Shown: piece after piece, positions 46,704-58,344 of the stretch
Numbering within the stretch: the first letter of the stretch is position 1
How the letters are laid out: each line of letters starts with the position of its first letter
Assembly: GCF_021869535.1 (NCBI RefSeq)
Contig: NW_026262723.1
Location: 87,050,324-87,114,323 of the forward strand
Reading direction: 5' to 3'
Source of the DNA: Mytilus californianus
Taxonomy: Eukaryota; Mollusca; Bivalvia; Mytilida; Mytilidae
DNA length: 64,000 nt
Translations under genes and position numbers: made by a program
The notes under the pieces: model-generated
Told to the model about the DNA's origin: nothing
Database searches by the model: none
The model's input: the letters and a program-made list of their open reading frames with translations, nothing else

Positions 46704-47034
46704 GAATTTATCGCACGCGATACTTTTTCTGCAGCGTTTTGTAGAAAAATAAACAATGAAATACAAAAACATCAATAGATGACGTCACCATTAACGGTAG
46801 CCGTGACGTCATAAACCCACTATGAAATTTACTAACCCCCTACGGATCCATAGGGGGTCACGACGTGACGGCGTTAAACCAATCACACCGTAATAATTTA
46901 CACGCGGTGCGATAAACTCCAATAACGGGACAATCCTCTCATTTAGAAATATTTGAAAATTCGAATAATTTGTTTATCGGAAAGTTTAGTTTCCACAAGT
47001 TAACACATTTCTTTAAAAAAACAAAATTTCGGAA

Positions 47035-47180
47035 AGCCAATTAAGATCAATGAGTAAAGTTTCTCTACATGTAGTGCATTTTGGACAAACTAAAACGAAA
47101 CGAAGAACAATCTTTTTAGCTGACCATCCCTTACAGAAACGATCTAGTATAATGTTAGCTCTTAATAGGTCGCCATCAGT
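47035..47180 (-). pseudogene. LINE C-terminal fragment, diverged
   Basis: The minus strand reads LVCPKCTTCRETLL and LLRANIILD, homologous to the fragment at 53590-53730. It may be the same insertion carried by the segmental duplication. Confidence 0.45.
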
Positions 47181-47184
47181 GTAA

Positions 47185-47335
47185 TGATACTAAAGGGATA
47201 TTCAAACTCAAAAGTCGAAAACAAACTGACAATATCATGGCAAAAACGAAAAACGACCAAACAACAAGCAACAGTATACACATCGGGGAATCGGACACGT
47301 TTGGGGGGAAGGACACGTTTGGGAGTGTTACATAT
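47185..47335 (+). repeat. Interspersed repeat, same family as 60758-60950
   Basis: AAAGGGATATTCAAACTCAA, then GTCGAAAACAAACTGACAAT, then AACAAGCAACAGTA. The duplicate region near 54440-54700 lacks it. Confidence 0.6.
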
Positions 47336-47984
47336 TAACAATGAAACAACATCTCCTTATTATAATTGTATATGATGGTCCCACAAAAATGTCGAAAATG
47401 TGTACATCTGATTTTTTTCTAGCTTCTCTCATGCGATAGTTGTACCTTTTTGGTCACTATTTATGTGTTGCGTCTAAATATGAATTGTTACACTTTATAG
47501 TGACTGAACAGGTAAAACAAATACTTCTAAAGAAACAGAAACAGAAAACAACTTGGAACAGCACCAGGCTATGTATGAATAAAAACTCAGATCGAAATAG
47601 CATGGACGATATGTTAGTTATACGTCCTTGTGAATAGCAAGGAAAGCTATCAATAATAGTGCAGATAACGCGATTTTTTAAAAGTTTATCGGGTTTTTCA
47701 TACATTTTCTGTTCAAATTATCACAACAATCGGTCAAAAAGGCTAAACTAACTCTACTGAAACTTTGAAACAACGACAAGTGTTTCTTTCACCAAAACAC
47801 TCGTGCGTTTCTGCGAAAAAAATCACACGCGATTTTATGAATGAAAGGGAAAATAGATCCTTACGCGGTGCACCCGCGCATGTCAATTGCGAACTGACCC
47901 AATAATTTTTATATCACGACTAGTCCACTGATACTGACATTATCAGAGAATTCACATCAAAGGAAAAATGCACAAATTACCGAT

Positions 47985-49460
47985 AAATATTTCTTACAAC
48001 TCTAACAATACAATATGTACAACTACGAAAAAAAACAGAATGAAGAGTATACCAAGTTGTTTGTTTCTTTCTAAAATTCCTTTAAAATCTGCAGCTTGTA
48101 AGGAATATTAATTTCCTAAAGTTTTGAGTTTTGTAAGAAATGGACAATTCACGGAAGGAAAGTTTCTATCTCAAAGTGTAAACAATTACCCTTTTCTGAA
48201 CTACCTATTGTGAAAACCTCATGATGACATGCACAGGAATGTAAACTAGCGTAAAATGAAAAAAATAAATCTCATATACAGTTTTTGATTGTGAAAATTA
48301 CGCTGTCAGAACTGTTTAAAATGTAACAAAAAGAAAGACCATTTTACACAAACATTTATAAGATTTTATACACTTTCCTGCGAATTAGTTGTTGAGCAAA
48401 TTAAAAGTAGACGTTCTATTTATGTACGCTTAAACTATAAAAGGCCGTGGACAACAAATGTCAAGTAAAAGCGTGATTTGAAAATGGTGTCCGAATCAGA
48501 GGACGACAGGATGTACGTTTTTTTGTGTCTTCGCCCAACACCCAGCTTTAAAAACATGTCCGCACCTGTTTAACCTCAGCATATTATGTGCCTGAACCAA
48601 GTCAGCATATCTGGACCATATGCTGTTTGTCGTTTGTTTTTTTCCGCTGTAACGTCGTTGGAGTCTGGTATTGGTGTCGACTGGTGTAATGTCAGACGTT
48701 TCTTATTATTTCAGTTATCTTCTTTTTGAATATATTATCTTTATTTTTGTATATTTCGATACAGAAAAAAAACCCAAAATTAAATAGAGTTGAGAACTAT
48801 GGGTTTATTTATGAAAGTTTCGACTGAAGAGGTATGACAAGAGTATTATTTATAATTTATAATCTGTTCGATGTAAACTATGATAAATTGGTCAAAGCTG
48901 CATTCAGTTTATTGTTTTGACCAACACGTGTATCTGCTCTGTAAAGGCTATTAACCTAAATGAAAATTTGACTACAGACGTAAGTGATCCTGACTAATAA
49001 ACCTAAGTCCTTAACCAATAAGGTCTACAGTAATGAATTCAAAACCTTCAAAATGACATCTCCATTGATTCATATCAGCAAACGAATATATCGATGGCTT
49101 GTTTTTTCAAATGCTACTATTATCAACTTTGCCACTTAATACTAATATTTCATTGGCAGTACTTATGCATAGTTCTTATCAAAAGCATAGATACATTTTA
49201 ATTAACTTTACAATTCTGCCATGGAGATAAAAATGACGTTTAGGTTGGAAGCAATGCAACTGAACAAGGTCAAAGTCATGATATGAGTCATTTATTAACA
49301 TAGATCTCAATAAATTGTCGATCTAAAAAAAAAACAAAAAAAAAAACATGTGGCTATTTTTTTTTTATTGTAGTGTTCTACATTTAATCAGCCTTTTCTG
49401 ATAATTCTTTCTTTGTCACGTCCAAAAACTTGATAATATGGTAATTTTTAAATTGTTATC
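47985..49460 (+). repeat. Segmental duplication, copy 1
   Basis: Aligns with 54800-56765 in the same orientation. Shared blocks include CAGTTTTTGAT, TTCAAAACCTTCAAAATGAC and ACTTTGCCACTTAATACTAA. Copy 2 carries three extra insertions. No coding frame is conserved between copies. The part 48430-48720 does not match and may hold a decayed PLE UTR. Confidence 0.75.
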
Positions 49461-49464
49461 ATTT

Positions 49465-51520
49465 TGTGTGTCCCAGAAGGATTACAATAACAGTAAAACG
49501 ATATAACAAAGTGCAGGCAAATAAAATATTTTGCCTCTTCTATCACGAAAAAGAGAGATGAAAATCACCGAGGGGGCAATCGGCAACCATAAGTCTAACA
49601 AAATAAACAAAACCATTGCCAAATAGAACAACGACGAAAAGCATTTGCTGTATCAATATATAGGAAAATGTGTTGAAATATTGGATACATGCTAAATACT
49701 TAATTAATACAAATTCCAAGTCATAACTGTTCCACCTTTACAAAAAAAAAATTGTACAGTAACCGCCCTTTTCAGTAAAACGGCAAAGGTACGCATCTAA
49801 TTTACATAAGTCAGTTAAAAAGAAGCTGTCTTCGTGTCCATTCTCTAACTAGAAAGGTAAATATGTTAGATATACTTACTGGAAGTTTGAAAATGAAAGC
49901 TGTAAATTTTATCCATGACAACATTGATGTACATTTTGGCAATTGAGTTTTTTATTGAGTTTATCGACAGGTGGTAGGTTTTCCTATGCGCACGGTGTTT
50001 ATAAATCCCAACTCGTTCGCTATGCCCGTGTTTGTAGTGACGTTTGGATTTCAATGAGCGTAATCTATGTATTACTGGTAAGTTATTACGTCAGGGATTT
50101 CGATATTACAAATTACTTAAAACCTTAACTAAATTCTTCCATAGATACAAAAATTTGGTGTTGAAGTTGGGCTGTACCTATAGAAAACTTATTTCAAACG
50201 GAATAGCAGATCCTAATTTGTATAGTGATGTTGTTTACTGAAATTTAGACACGATCCGGGTAAACATATCAACCCTTAAAATAAAGTTATTGTAAATGGT
50301 TACCAATTCACACTGTAATTAGATATTTGAATATTGTGTTTATTGGTATAAATATTAATTTTGTTATCAGTAAATCAAAACCATAATAATTTTTTGTGTT
50401 AAACACATATGAACATTCACGGTTCTACAATCTGTCGATACCTATATTTTGGCATTGCACTAGGTCATGTTTTCTCCTCTAATTGTTAATGACGTCTTTA
50501 CACTAAACCATTGGATGTTGGATGTGTACTGATTGATATTTAAGTCTAAGATACATGATTGTTTTACTAGTAGTAAATGGCTTTGAACTAGCTGTCAGTA
50601 ACTGCGAGTACTCTCAGATCTGTACTTTGTGTATATTTTGTTGTGAGGGATGTATAAATACCCTGTCACGTCCGGTCTGTGTTTTTTAACAGATTTTTAT
50701 AGTTTGTTCTTATGTTGTACTTTTACACCACTGTCCCAGGTGGGTGGGGGGAGGGGGAGGAGGGTTGGCGCATTCAAACATGTTTAACCCCGCAACCTTC
50801 TTTATGTGCCTGTCCGGAGTCAGGAGCCTGTAGTTAAGTGGTATTCGTTGGTTTATGTCTGTCATTTTGGTTTTCGTAAATTGTTTTTTTTTACAAATTA
50901 TGCCGTTAGTTTTCTCAATTTAATTGTTTCATATTTTTTATGTCGGGGCCTTTTATAGCCGACTTTACGGTATGGGTTTTTCTCAATGTTGAAGGCCGTA
51001 CAGGTGCTTATAATTGCTTACACCCACTTCATTTGTACTTTGGCGGACAGTTGTCTCATTGGAAATCATAGCACGTCTAATTATATTTATATATTATGTG
51101 GAATATTCAACGTCTCTTTGGTTTATACGTTTTACTCTTTTAAAATGGTACTATTTTAATATGAAATTTGAAACAATTCTTTATTATAAAATTCAGGCTT
51201 TTCTTAATTTCAAAAATAGTAAAAGATTACACGTTTATATATTGCATATAAACCATATCACATAAAAACTATTCTGGTCATATTCTATATTAACCTTTTC
51301 CACAAATTAAAAAAGGAAAAAAAAAAACCTCAAAACTAAAGGAGCCTTTTTCATGTTTATATCTAGAATTAAATCAATTAAACGAAATTATTAAATTGTA
51401 TAATTATAAAATAGAAATAGAATGAGAGATCAGGTCGATAGTTTTGACGACAATTGGGGAAACATGAAAATATAATCGTCGACTAATCTACTGAGCTATT
51501 TTCCAAATATCTGTCCGTCT
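49465..51520 (+). repeat. Duplicate of 36195-37040 carrying a PLE insertion
   Basis: The two flanks, 49465-49855 and 51095-51520, match continuous sequence at 36195-37040. The PLE fragment at about 49860-51090 is absent from the other copy. Confidence 0.7.
49945..51075 (+). pseudogene. PLE family-2 fragment: RT C-terminus and 3' UTR
   Basis: The plus frames encode YAHGVYKSQLVRYARVCSDV and, after a frameshift near 50042, DFNERNLCITGKLLRQGFRY and later LISNGIADPNLYSDVVY with a stop at 50239-50241. These match the C-terminus of the long PLE at roughly half of residues. A UTR of about 830 bp follows, with GGGATGTATAAATACCCTGT and TCGGGGCCTTTTATAGCCGA. 5'-truncated, non-functional. Confidence 0.75.
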
Positions 51521-51524
51521 TTTT

Positions 51525-52310
51525 GCAGTATTAAATAATGATTCTAATATGACGTGCTTCTTTCGCTTTGTAAACAACACCGTGATAAAATTCTCGATAT
51601 ATCTATACTTAGCGCAGACTCAGAGAGATACATAATAATGGATGTTACAATATACCTCCCATGTAAATCCACATGTATCAGAACCTATATACAAACGCTA
51701 TGCCGATATTTTGTTTTAAAAACTGAAATTGAAATAAGACTACAGAACTTTTATTCTTATTCGAATGCATAACAAACAGAATTAATGCACAAGAGATCGG
51801 AAAAATCTACAAATCAAAATAAAATAAAAAAGTTCATGAATGCTTTTGGCACATTTAAGTCATTTCAAAACATGACGTCATACAAATGAAAACGCTAAAG
51901 CTGAAGGTTTTTCCGTTACGTAAACCATTGAAATTCGTATACTATATTACATTAAAATGATTCTTTGAGGTAGGTGTTGTTTTATTTTCTATTCTAATGC
52001 ATTATTCGCATATTTACTGATTTCAGCAAGTCAACATGATGGCGGCTCCTTAGTAACGAAATGAGATCTTTGGATTTGACCGTAGCTTACGAGAAAAACA
52101 TGTAGATTAAATATGGCAAATGTTCGGTTTGAGAATTAAAAGAATAAAGTTCATTTTTTTCTGGCGGATATTTACGAAATAATTCATGCAAGCTACAGAT
52201 TTATTAGAAAGTTTAAGCTTTATCTAACAGGGAGTAAAAAAGAACAGCAGCACACACGGCATTCCCACCCTCGCTTCAGTTTCTAAATGACTGTATTTGT
52301 CCTATTAGAA
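51525..52310. other. No recognised feature
   Basis: AT-rich, with short frames only. A degraded copy of the ATAATTCATGCAAGCTACAG motif near 52180 resembles the hairpin at 52313. Confidence 0.45.
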
Positions 52311-52312
52311 TC

Positions 52313-52410
52313 GAAATAATTCATGGAAGCCATAGATTTGTTGTAAATTTACACATGGCATGGGCCATGTGTAAATTTCCAACAAATCTATGGCTTCCAT
52401 GAATTATTTC
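52313..52410. repeat. Hairpin MITE, 46-bp arms
   Basis: Arms 52313-52358 and 52365-52410 (GAAATAATTCATGGAAGCCA and inverse) with a 6-base loop. It belongs with the hairpin at 38065 by its ends and flank. Confidence 0.85.
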
Positions 52411-52414
52411 TTAA

Positions 52415-53510
52415 GTGTTAACTATATCAATGTATATGAATGCATTTATATAGCACATACATCATTATTTGACAATTGTACACAAGTTGGTGCTTTTGTG
52501 ACGTGTGAAAGGCTATTTGCAACTAATTTGAATGGTTAAAAAGATGATATAGAGAAGGAAAGTGATGTGTAATATGTAAATGATCTGAAGTGGAGTTCTG
52601 ATAAAATAATGTTATGCGCATAATATCCCACAAATCCGTTTTACACTCATTCTATATGATTTGATAAAGATAAAAATTGATTGTGTTAAACGTCTGCTGA
52701 AGAAAATATGAATATCAGGATGAGAATATGTTTATATGATGTCAAAACAAACTCTGTTTTTTACTCTTATAGTTATATTGAAATTTGATTTATTAAAGAA
52801 ATGAAAAACAAAGCAAGTCATTGGTTTGATTTGAGAAGTTTAATTTTTTATATTGAACATGTTACTGAAATAAATTTTCAATAAAACAGAATGTTATCAT
52901 ATTTGACACCCAAATGAAATAATACAAAAAATCTTGTAACGCAAAACAGCATCAGACAAATAATTTAACAATTAATTGGACTATTATCTGGAAAAATATT
53001 GTATTCTTGATGATTTATTTGAAGAATTAATGTTTTGAACAAAAATGTTTTAAATGGTAAACCTTCTAAATTCGAATTCCTAAATACATTTTCCTATTCT
53101 TAAGATATATTTTATTAATGTACGAATAATGAAATCGCGTTAATTGTATAATTTTGTCTTGAGATATATAAAGTACTAAAATAAGGAGTTCAAACCTGAA
53201 GATGCAAAAGTGGGGTGACCCTTGGAGACTGACCATATATTTGCATGTAGAAAATTTTCAATCATTTACATTCTCCAATTTATTTATATTTTTGTGTAAA
53301 TTAAAACAAAATGCTCAAGGTCAAAGGTCAAGGTCATAAGTGGCAGAAGAAGAAGAAAAAAAAGAATAACTGAGCACTAATAATAAGTTTCCAAACTTTG
53401 TTTGAGAATCTTAATAACATTATGATGACTTAGGTTTTGATGATGATGGTCCGGGGCAGTACCAATAACACTTTATGAAAGTACAAGATAACTGTTTGAC
53501 CTCTTAATAA
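52415..53510. other. No recognised feature
   Basis: Very AT-rich DNA without usable frames or tandem structure. Confidence 0.5.
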
Positions 53511-53589
53511 AACTTTGAACATATTTGAAAATTCGGATATTTTGTTCAAAGTTTCCGCATATCAACATTTTTATATCTAAAACATAGTA

Positions 53590-54440
53590 TTTGGAAAGAC
53601 AATTAAGATTATTGAGTAAAGTTTCTCAACATGTAGTGTATTTTGGACAAACGAAAAAGAAATGATGAACATCCTCAGTATTTGACCCACACTGACAGGA
53701 AGGATCCAGGAAAAAATTAGCTCTGAAAAGGTTATAGTTTAAGAAAGAGCGAAACATCGAGTGAAAATAATATTCAGTTTCCTTGGACGGTACAGATAAT
53801 ACGTTGCAACTTAAATTTGGAAATTATATTTGCTACAACTTTTTTTAAATCTAGATATAGTCGACTTTGCGAATTTTTAGATCAAGAATATTCCGTTTTC
53901 GTATTGTCGAAGGAATAAAAGATTCAGTATTACAGTCTTCAAAAAGGAAAAAAAATATCTTGACAATTTCGCAACGAATGGATGGTTGTATGTTCTTGAT
54001 TTAACACTGACAGGAAGGATCCAGTATAATATTAGCTCTTAAAAGGTCAAAGTTTAAGAATGAAAGGAACATCGCAATTGCGTTAAAATAATATTCAGGT
54101 TCCTCGGACCTTACAGATAATACGTTGCAACTTATATTTAAAGATACTATTTGCTAAAATCTTTCTTAACTTTAGATATAGTTGACTTTGCGAATTAATA
54201 GATCAAGATTATACCTTTTTCGTATTGTGGAAGAAATAAGAGATTCAGTACTACAGTCTACAAAATGGAAAACAATTACTTGACCATCTCGCAACGAATA
54301 GATGGTTGTATTTTGTAGACATGGAGGGACAAAATTACATAGGTAATCGGGTGCATACTTTTGATTCATATTATATAATATCTTTTTTTTCCTCTTTCAC
54401 ATAGGTTTTCTAAGCCAACTTAGAGTACAGATATTCAGTT
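53590..54440 (-). pseudogene. LINE 3' end with a 315-bp tandem duplication
   Basis: The minus strand encodes LDPSCQCGSNTEDVHHFFFV then CPKYTT (about 53640-53710), the C-terminal C-x-C...HH...C motif of a LINE. The adjoining 315 bp is tandemly duplicated (ACTGACAGGA at 53691 and 54006). Frames such as 54172-54369 lie in the second unit. It is decayed by stops. Confidence 0.65.
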
Positions 54441-54939
54441 TTAGTTCAAATTTGTGCGGCTTTCAATTACAAAAAACCATAAATCGACCATATGAGACAT
54501 TTTTCCAATTATGATTCTTATGATAAGCACATTCAAGGAGCAGGCATCGAAGACGAATAAATTGCAAAATATTTATTAATATTTCCAGTGAACTATCGAC
54601 ATGATCGACACGTTGCGTATTTTCATTCATTTGTGTTTTTTTTTTATGGCGATAGGTCAACGTAACTTAAAATCGTCCAATCAGAAAAAGACCATGTGAC
54701 GCACTTGCTGGCTAAGATAAAAAAAATCAATCGCGTTTAAGTTATAAATTGTGTCTATTCTATAACAGTTATTCAAAAAAGAAAATGATAAAACATGTGC
54801 ATATTTCTTACAACATGTACAAATTAGTTGTTTCTTTCTTATAAATTACTTTGAAATTTGCAGGTTGTAAGATTTATTTATTTGCTGAAGTTTAGAGTTT
54901 CAAAGAAATTGCCAATTTCTTGTTTGAATTATTTTACAT

Positions 54940-55095
54940 TTATCATTTCGGGGCCTTTTATAGATGACTATGCGGTATGGGTTGTGCTAATTGTTGAAGA
55001 CCATACGGTGATCTATGGTTGTTAACTTCTATGCCATTGGGTCTCTGATGGAGAGTTGTCTCATCGGCAATCATAACACATCTTCTTTTTTTAAA
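54940..55095 (+). repeat. Short PLE-type repeat
   Basis: TTTCGGGGCCTTTTATAGAT, then GACTATGCGGTATGGGTTGT, then GAGAGTTGTCTCATCGGCAA, ending in T-rich DNA. The empty site is visible at about 48140. Confidence 0.7.
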
Positions 55096-55329
55096 ATTCA
55101 CGGAAGGAATGTGATCCTTTCAAAGTTTAAACAATTAAGTGTTCCAGAATTATCTTATTGCGAAACCGCATGATCAATGACATGCAAAAGGAATGTAAAC
55201 AAGCGTACGATGAAAAATATCCAATATACAGTTTTTGATCGTGAAACAGTTGGTTGTTAGAACTGGTTAGTTTAAAATGTTCTTACAAAAAAAAGAAAAA
55301 CCGTTTATCACACATTAAAAAGTTGTTTT

Positions 55330-55740
55330 ATACTTTCCTGCACAACTCGTATTTTAATAAGACAATGGCGGGATGTATAAGTACCGAGCTACGTCAAAAG
55401 TATATTACCAACCAATGGACTAATAAGTAAAGGTATAAAATGTACAATGAAAAATAAAAAGAACACTATAACACTTAGTTAAGATGATAAACAACGTCAC
55501 TACCAAGAATCTGTACTTCAAGACCGTCATGTATTTTTTGTGAAGTTGATACGGAATATTTGTCAACAAGGTCTTGGTATCTTCCAATGAACTTTTTTGA
55601 AAAAAGACGAGACATTCTTTGACATAACATTGGCTCATCAACTTTCTGCTCAGGCACTGGTTTATAAAAGTCTGAGTAGTAAATGTAGCTGCAAGCTCTT
55701 GAATATCGAATGAGTAAACGGTTATATGCGACCCTGTGCT
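55330..55740 (-). pseudogene. PLE fragment, third lineage
   Basis: The minus frame 55475-55657 reads FIGRYQDLVDKYSVSTSQKI, then DGLEVQILGSDVVYHLN, which corresponds to the last part of PLE RTs (compare DVVY at 50239). An overlapping frame (55420-55641) is a shadow. The 3' side starts with GGCGGGATGTATAAGTACC, like the family-2 UTR. Confidence 0.55.
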
Positions 55741-56004
55741 ATCACTAAGTGTATTTTAAATAAGGGTACTCTTTGCCATTAATATCAAAAGGGCACTTTA
55801 TATTTTGAATAGGCATTTTGAGGTGTCAGAAGTATCAAGTAGATATAGTTCCTTAATCAAATAGCCTTTTCATTTTATTTTTATTCGACACATTTTGCAG
55901 AAAACATCAATATGAAGCCGAAATAACGATATAATGGCACAATTCGTTAGTACCATTATCTCAATGAAAGTTTGTTAATGTTGGTACAGAAAAACTACCC
56001 AAAA

Positions 56005-56129
56005 TTGGAACGGAAAATCGGTAAAAGAGACAACAACCCGACCACAGAGCAGAAAACAGCCCAAGGACACCAATGGGTCTTCAGCGCAGCGAGAAAATCC
56101 CACACCCGGAGGCGAGCTTCAGCTGGCCC
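56005..56129 (-). repeat. Solo PLE-linked short module
   Basis: The plus strand carries AAAGAGACAACAACCCGACC, then CACCAATGGGTCTTCAGCGC, then GCGAGAAAATCCCACACCCG. It has no PLE body next to it. The other duplicate (near 48775) reads straight across. Confidence 0.75.
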
Positions 56130-57224
56130 CTAAATTGAGAACTATGGACTGAATAGGTATGACAACCGTATTATTCATAATTTACTATCTGTGTGAGGTA
56201 AATGATGATAGATTGATTAAAATTGAAATTTTTTATCAAAATTTTATCTGCTCTGTAAAGGACATTACCCTAACTGAACATTTGATTTCAGACGTAAGTG
56301 GTTCTGACTAATAAAACACAAGTCGTTAACCAAGAATGTCTACAGAAAATGAATTCAAAACCTTCAAAATGACATCTCCTTTGATTGATATTAACAAACC
56401 AATATATCGATTGCATGTTTTTTCAAATGCTACTATTGTTAACTTTGCCACTTAATACTAATATTTCATTGGAAACACATAGGCATAGGTTCCATCAAAG
56501 GCACAGATAAATTTTAATTAACTTCTGACATGGAGATAAAAAGATGGTTGAGGTTGGAAGCAATTCAACTTAACAATAGGTCAAATGCATGATATGTTGT
56601 GAGATATTCATTAACGTATATATCTCAATAAATTCAATCTTAAAAAAAACATGTGGCTTTTTTTAGCTGTAGTGTTCTACATTTAATCAACCCTCATCTG
56701 ATAATTCTTTCTTTGGCACGTTAAAAAATTGATAATATGGTAATTCTAAAATCGTTATAATTTTTTGACGGAAATAGAGTAACATTGATGAAGACAGATA
56801 TAAATTCAAATACAATTTAATATGCGTAACAAATAACATTGGTGATTTATTATAAATTCAGGGACACAAATTGTACATTGTCATTTTTGATAAGTTTAAT
56901 TTACGTTTCAACATGACAGTCAGTAAATAAGTATTGTCTATTTTACTTGATGTGGACTTTAATTTTTGAATGTTGACAATGACTTCATACTTATTGTTCT
57001 TAATACAAACTGTCGCTTTGAGCCGTTCGTGCAAACGAACAGGTTATCAAATAAGGTACGCAATGTGTCTATTTATAAGATCATCACAAAACAAGAGGCT
57101 TGAATTCTACGTTTCTAGCTTATTAAAATGTATCTAAACATCAAGTCAAAGGAGTGTTGATCCACCCCTGCTCCCGCGAAACTGTATTTAAAAAGTACAT
57201 TAAAAAGACGCCAGAGGTTTAATC

Positions 57225-57740
57225 CTCAATATTGTGATATGATTGCCTATGAGCCAACTATTCATAGAGAATAAAGGACAATGATTTGAATAATTATAGA
57301 GTTATAGGTCACACTACAAACTTCAACAATTAGCAAAATTCATAATAAATAGTAAGCTATAAAAGGCAACATTATGACAAAATGTGAAGCATTTCAAAAG
57401 AGAAAAACATCGGCCTTATCAATAATACAACAATGAGCGAACAACAGATATGTCTGAAAGTGACAAAAAAAAACACATCCATTTGATTAAAGGTTTGTGG
57501 TTTAGTACAGACACAATAAGAATATGTCGGTGTTTAACATGTTTATGAGCGTTAAAACCTGTTCCAACCCAGGACAGTGTTGTAATAACACAAAATAAGA
57601 ACAAGAACAAACTGTAAAAGTAAGATGGAAATAGCTTAACTTATCACATCGGTACTAAACACAAAAACAGAAATACAGAAAAAGTACTGAACTTATAATA
57701 CTAGCAGTTAAAGAAAGCTTGTTCAAAGTCCAATTTCAAG
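57225..57740 (-). repeat. PLE-type 3' UTR copy, decayed
   Basis: GATATGATTGCCTATGAGCC, then AGCTATAAAAGGCAACATTA, ending near ACTAGCAGTTA. Order and strand agree with 28135-28650. No coding part. Confidence 0.5.
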
Positions 57741-57948
57741 TGATAAATAAACCATGTTCTCCCAGACCTTGTGTAGTGCAACAATGACTGTATCAACATG
57801 ATGTAAGAATATAAGACTTAGTGTTAACACCGAAATATGAATACTTGTTTAGTTATGAATTAAACTATAAAAACAAATCTATGTTAGTACCGACAAACCT
57901 CTTACTACAATGATAGATTAATAGTTAATTCGGTTGAACAATAAATTT

Positions 57949-58340
57949 ATGATGAGTATCTATGGTGAGTTTATTTACATCCACTATTTTGATGTCACTG
58001 CTGGTGGAGTTTTTCTCCCCGAATGTATTACCAGCCCAGTAGTCAGCACTTCTGTGTTGACATGAATTATCATTGATATGGTTATAATTATAAATGAATT
58101 GTTTACAAAACTTGAAATTTTCGACTTACTAAGGATTTTTTATCCCAGGAGTAGATAAACTAAGCTGTATTTGGCAAAACGTTTAGGAATTTAAAATCAA
58201 TAATACTCTTCAAATTCGTACTTTATTTGGCCTTTTGAACTTGTTTTGATTCGAGCGTCATTGATGAGTCTTTTGTAGACGAAACGCGCGTCTGGCGAAC
58301 AAAATTTATACACTGGTATCTATGATGAGTTTATTTATAT
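57949..58340 (+). repeat. Retrozyme monomer (about 362 bp) with hammerhead ribozyme
   Basis: A segment TATCTATGRTGAGTTTATTT starts at about 57952 and recurs at about 58316. Between them are CACTGCTGGTGGAGTTTTTC, CAGCCCAGTAGTCA and the ribozyme. I recognise this as the abundant non-coding bivalve repeat that carries type I hammerheads with tiny stem III, now called retrozymes. It encodes nothing; propagation would use circular RNA and a foreign RT. Confidence 0.7.
58255..58296 (+). ncRNA. Hammerhead ribozyme, type I, one core change
   Basis: Stem I CGTCA (58255-58259) pairs with TGGCG (58292-58296). The core TTGATGA (58260-58266) has T where the catalytic C3 belongs. Stem II GTC/GAC (58267-58269, 58277-58279) encloses TTTTGTA. 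GAAA follows (58280-58283), and a three-pair stem III (ACG/CGT) leads to the cleavage base C at 58291. The C3-to-U change should abolish or strongly reduce activity. Confidence 0.75.
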
Positions 58341-58344
58341 GTAC

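Larger units (their letters stand above)
54800..56765 (+). repeat. Segmental duplication, copy 2
   Basis: Copy of 47985-49460, with three insertions: a short PLE-type repeat (54940-55095), a PLE coding fragment (55330-55740) and the short PLE-linked module (56005-56129). Confidence 0.75.
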
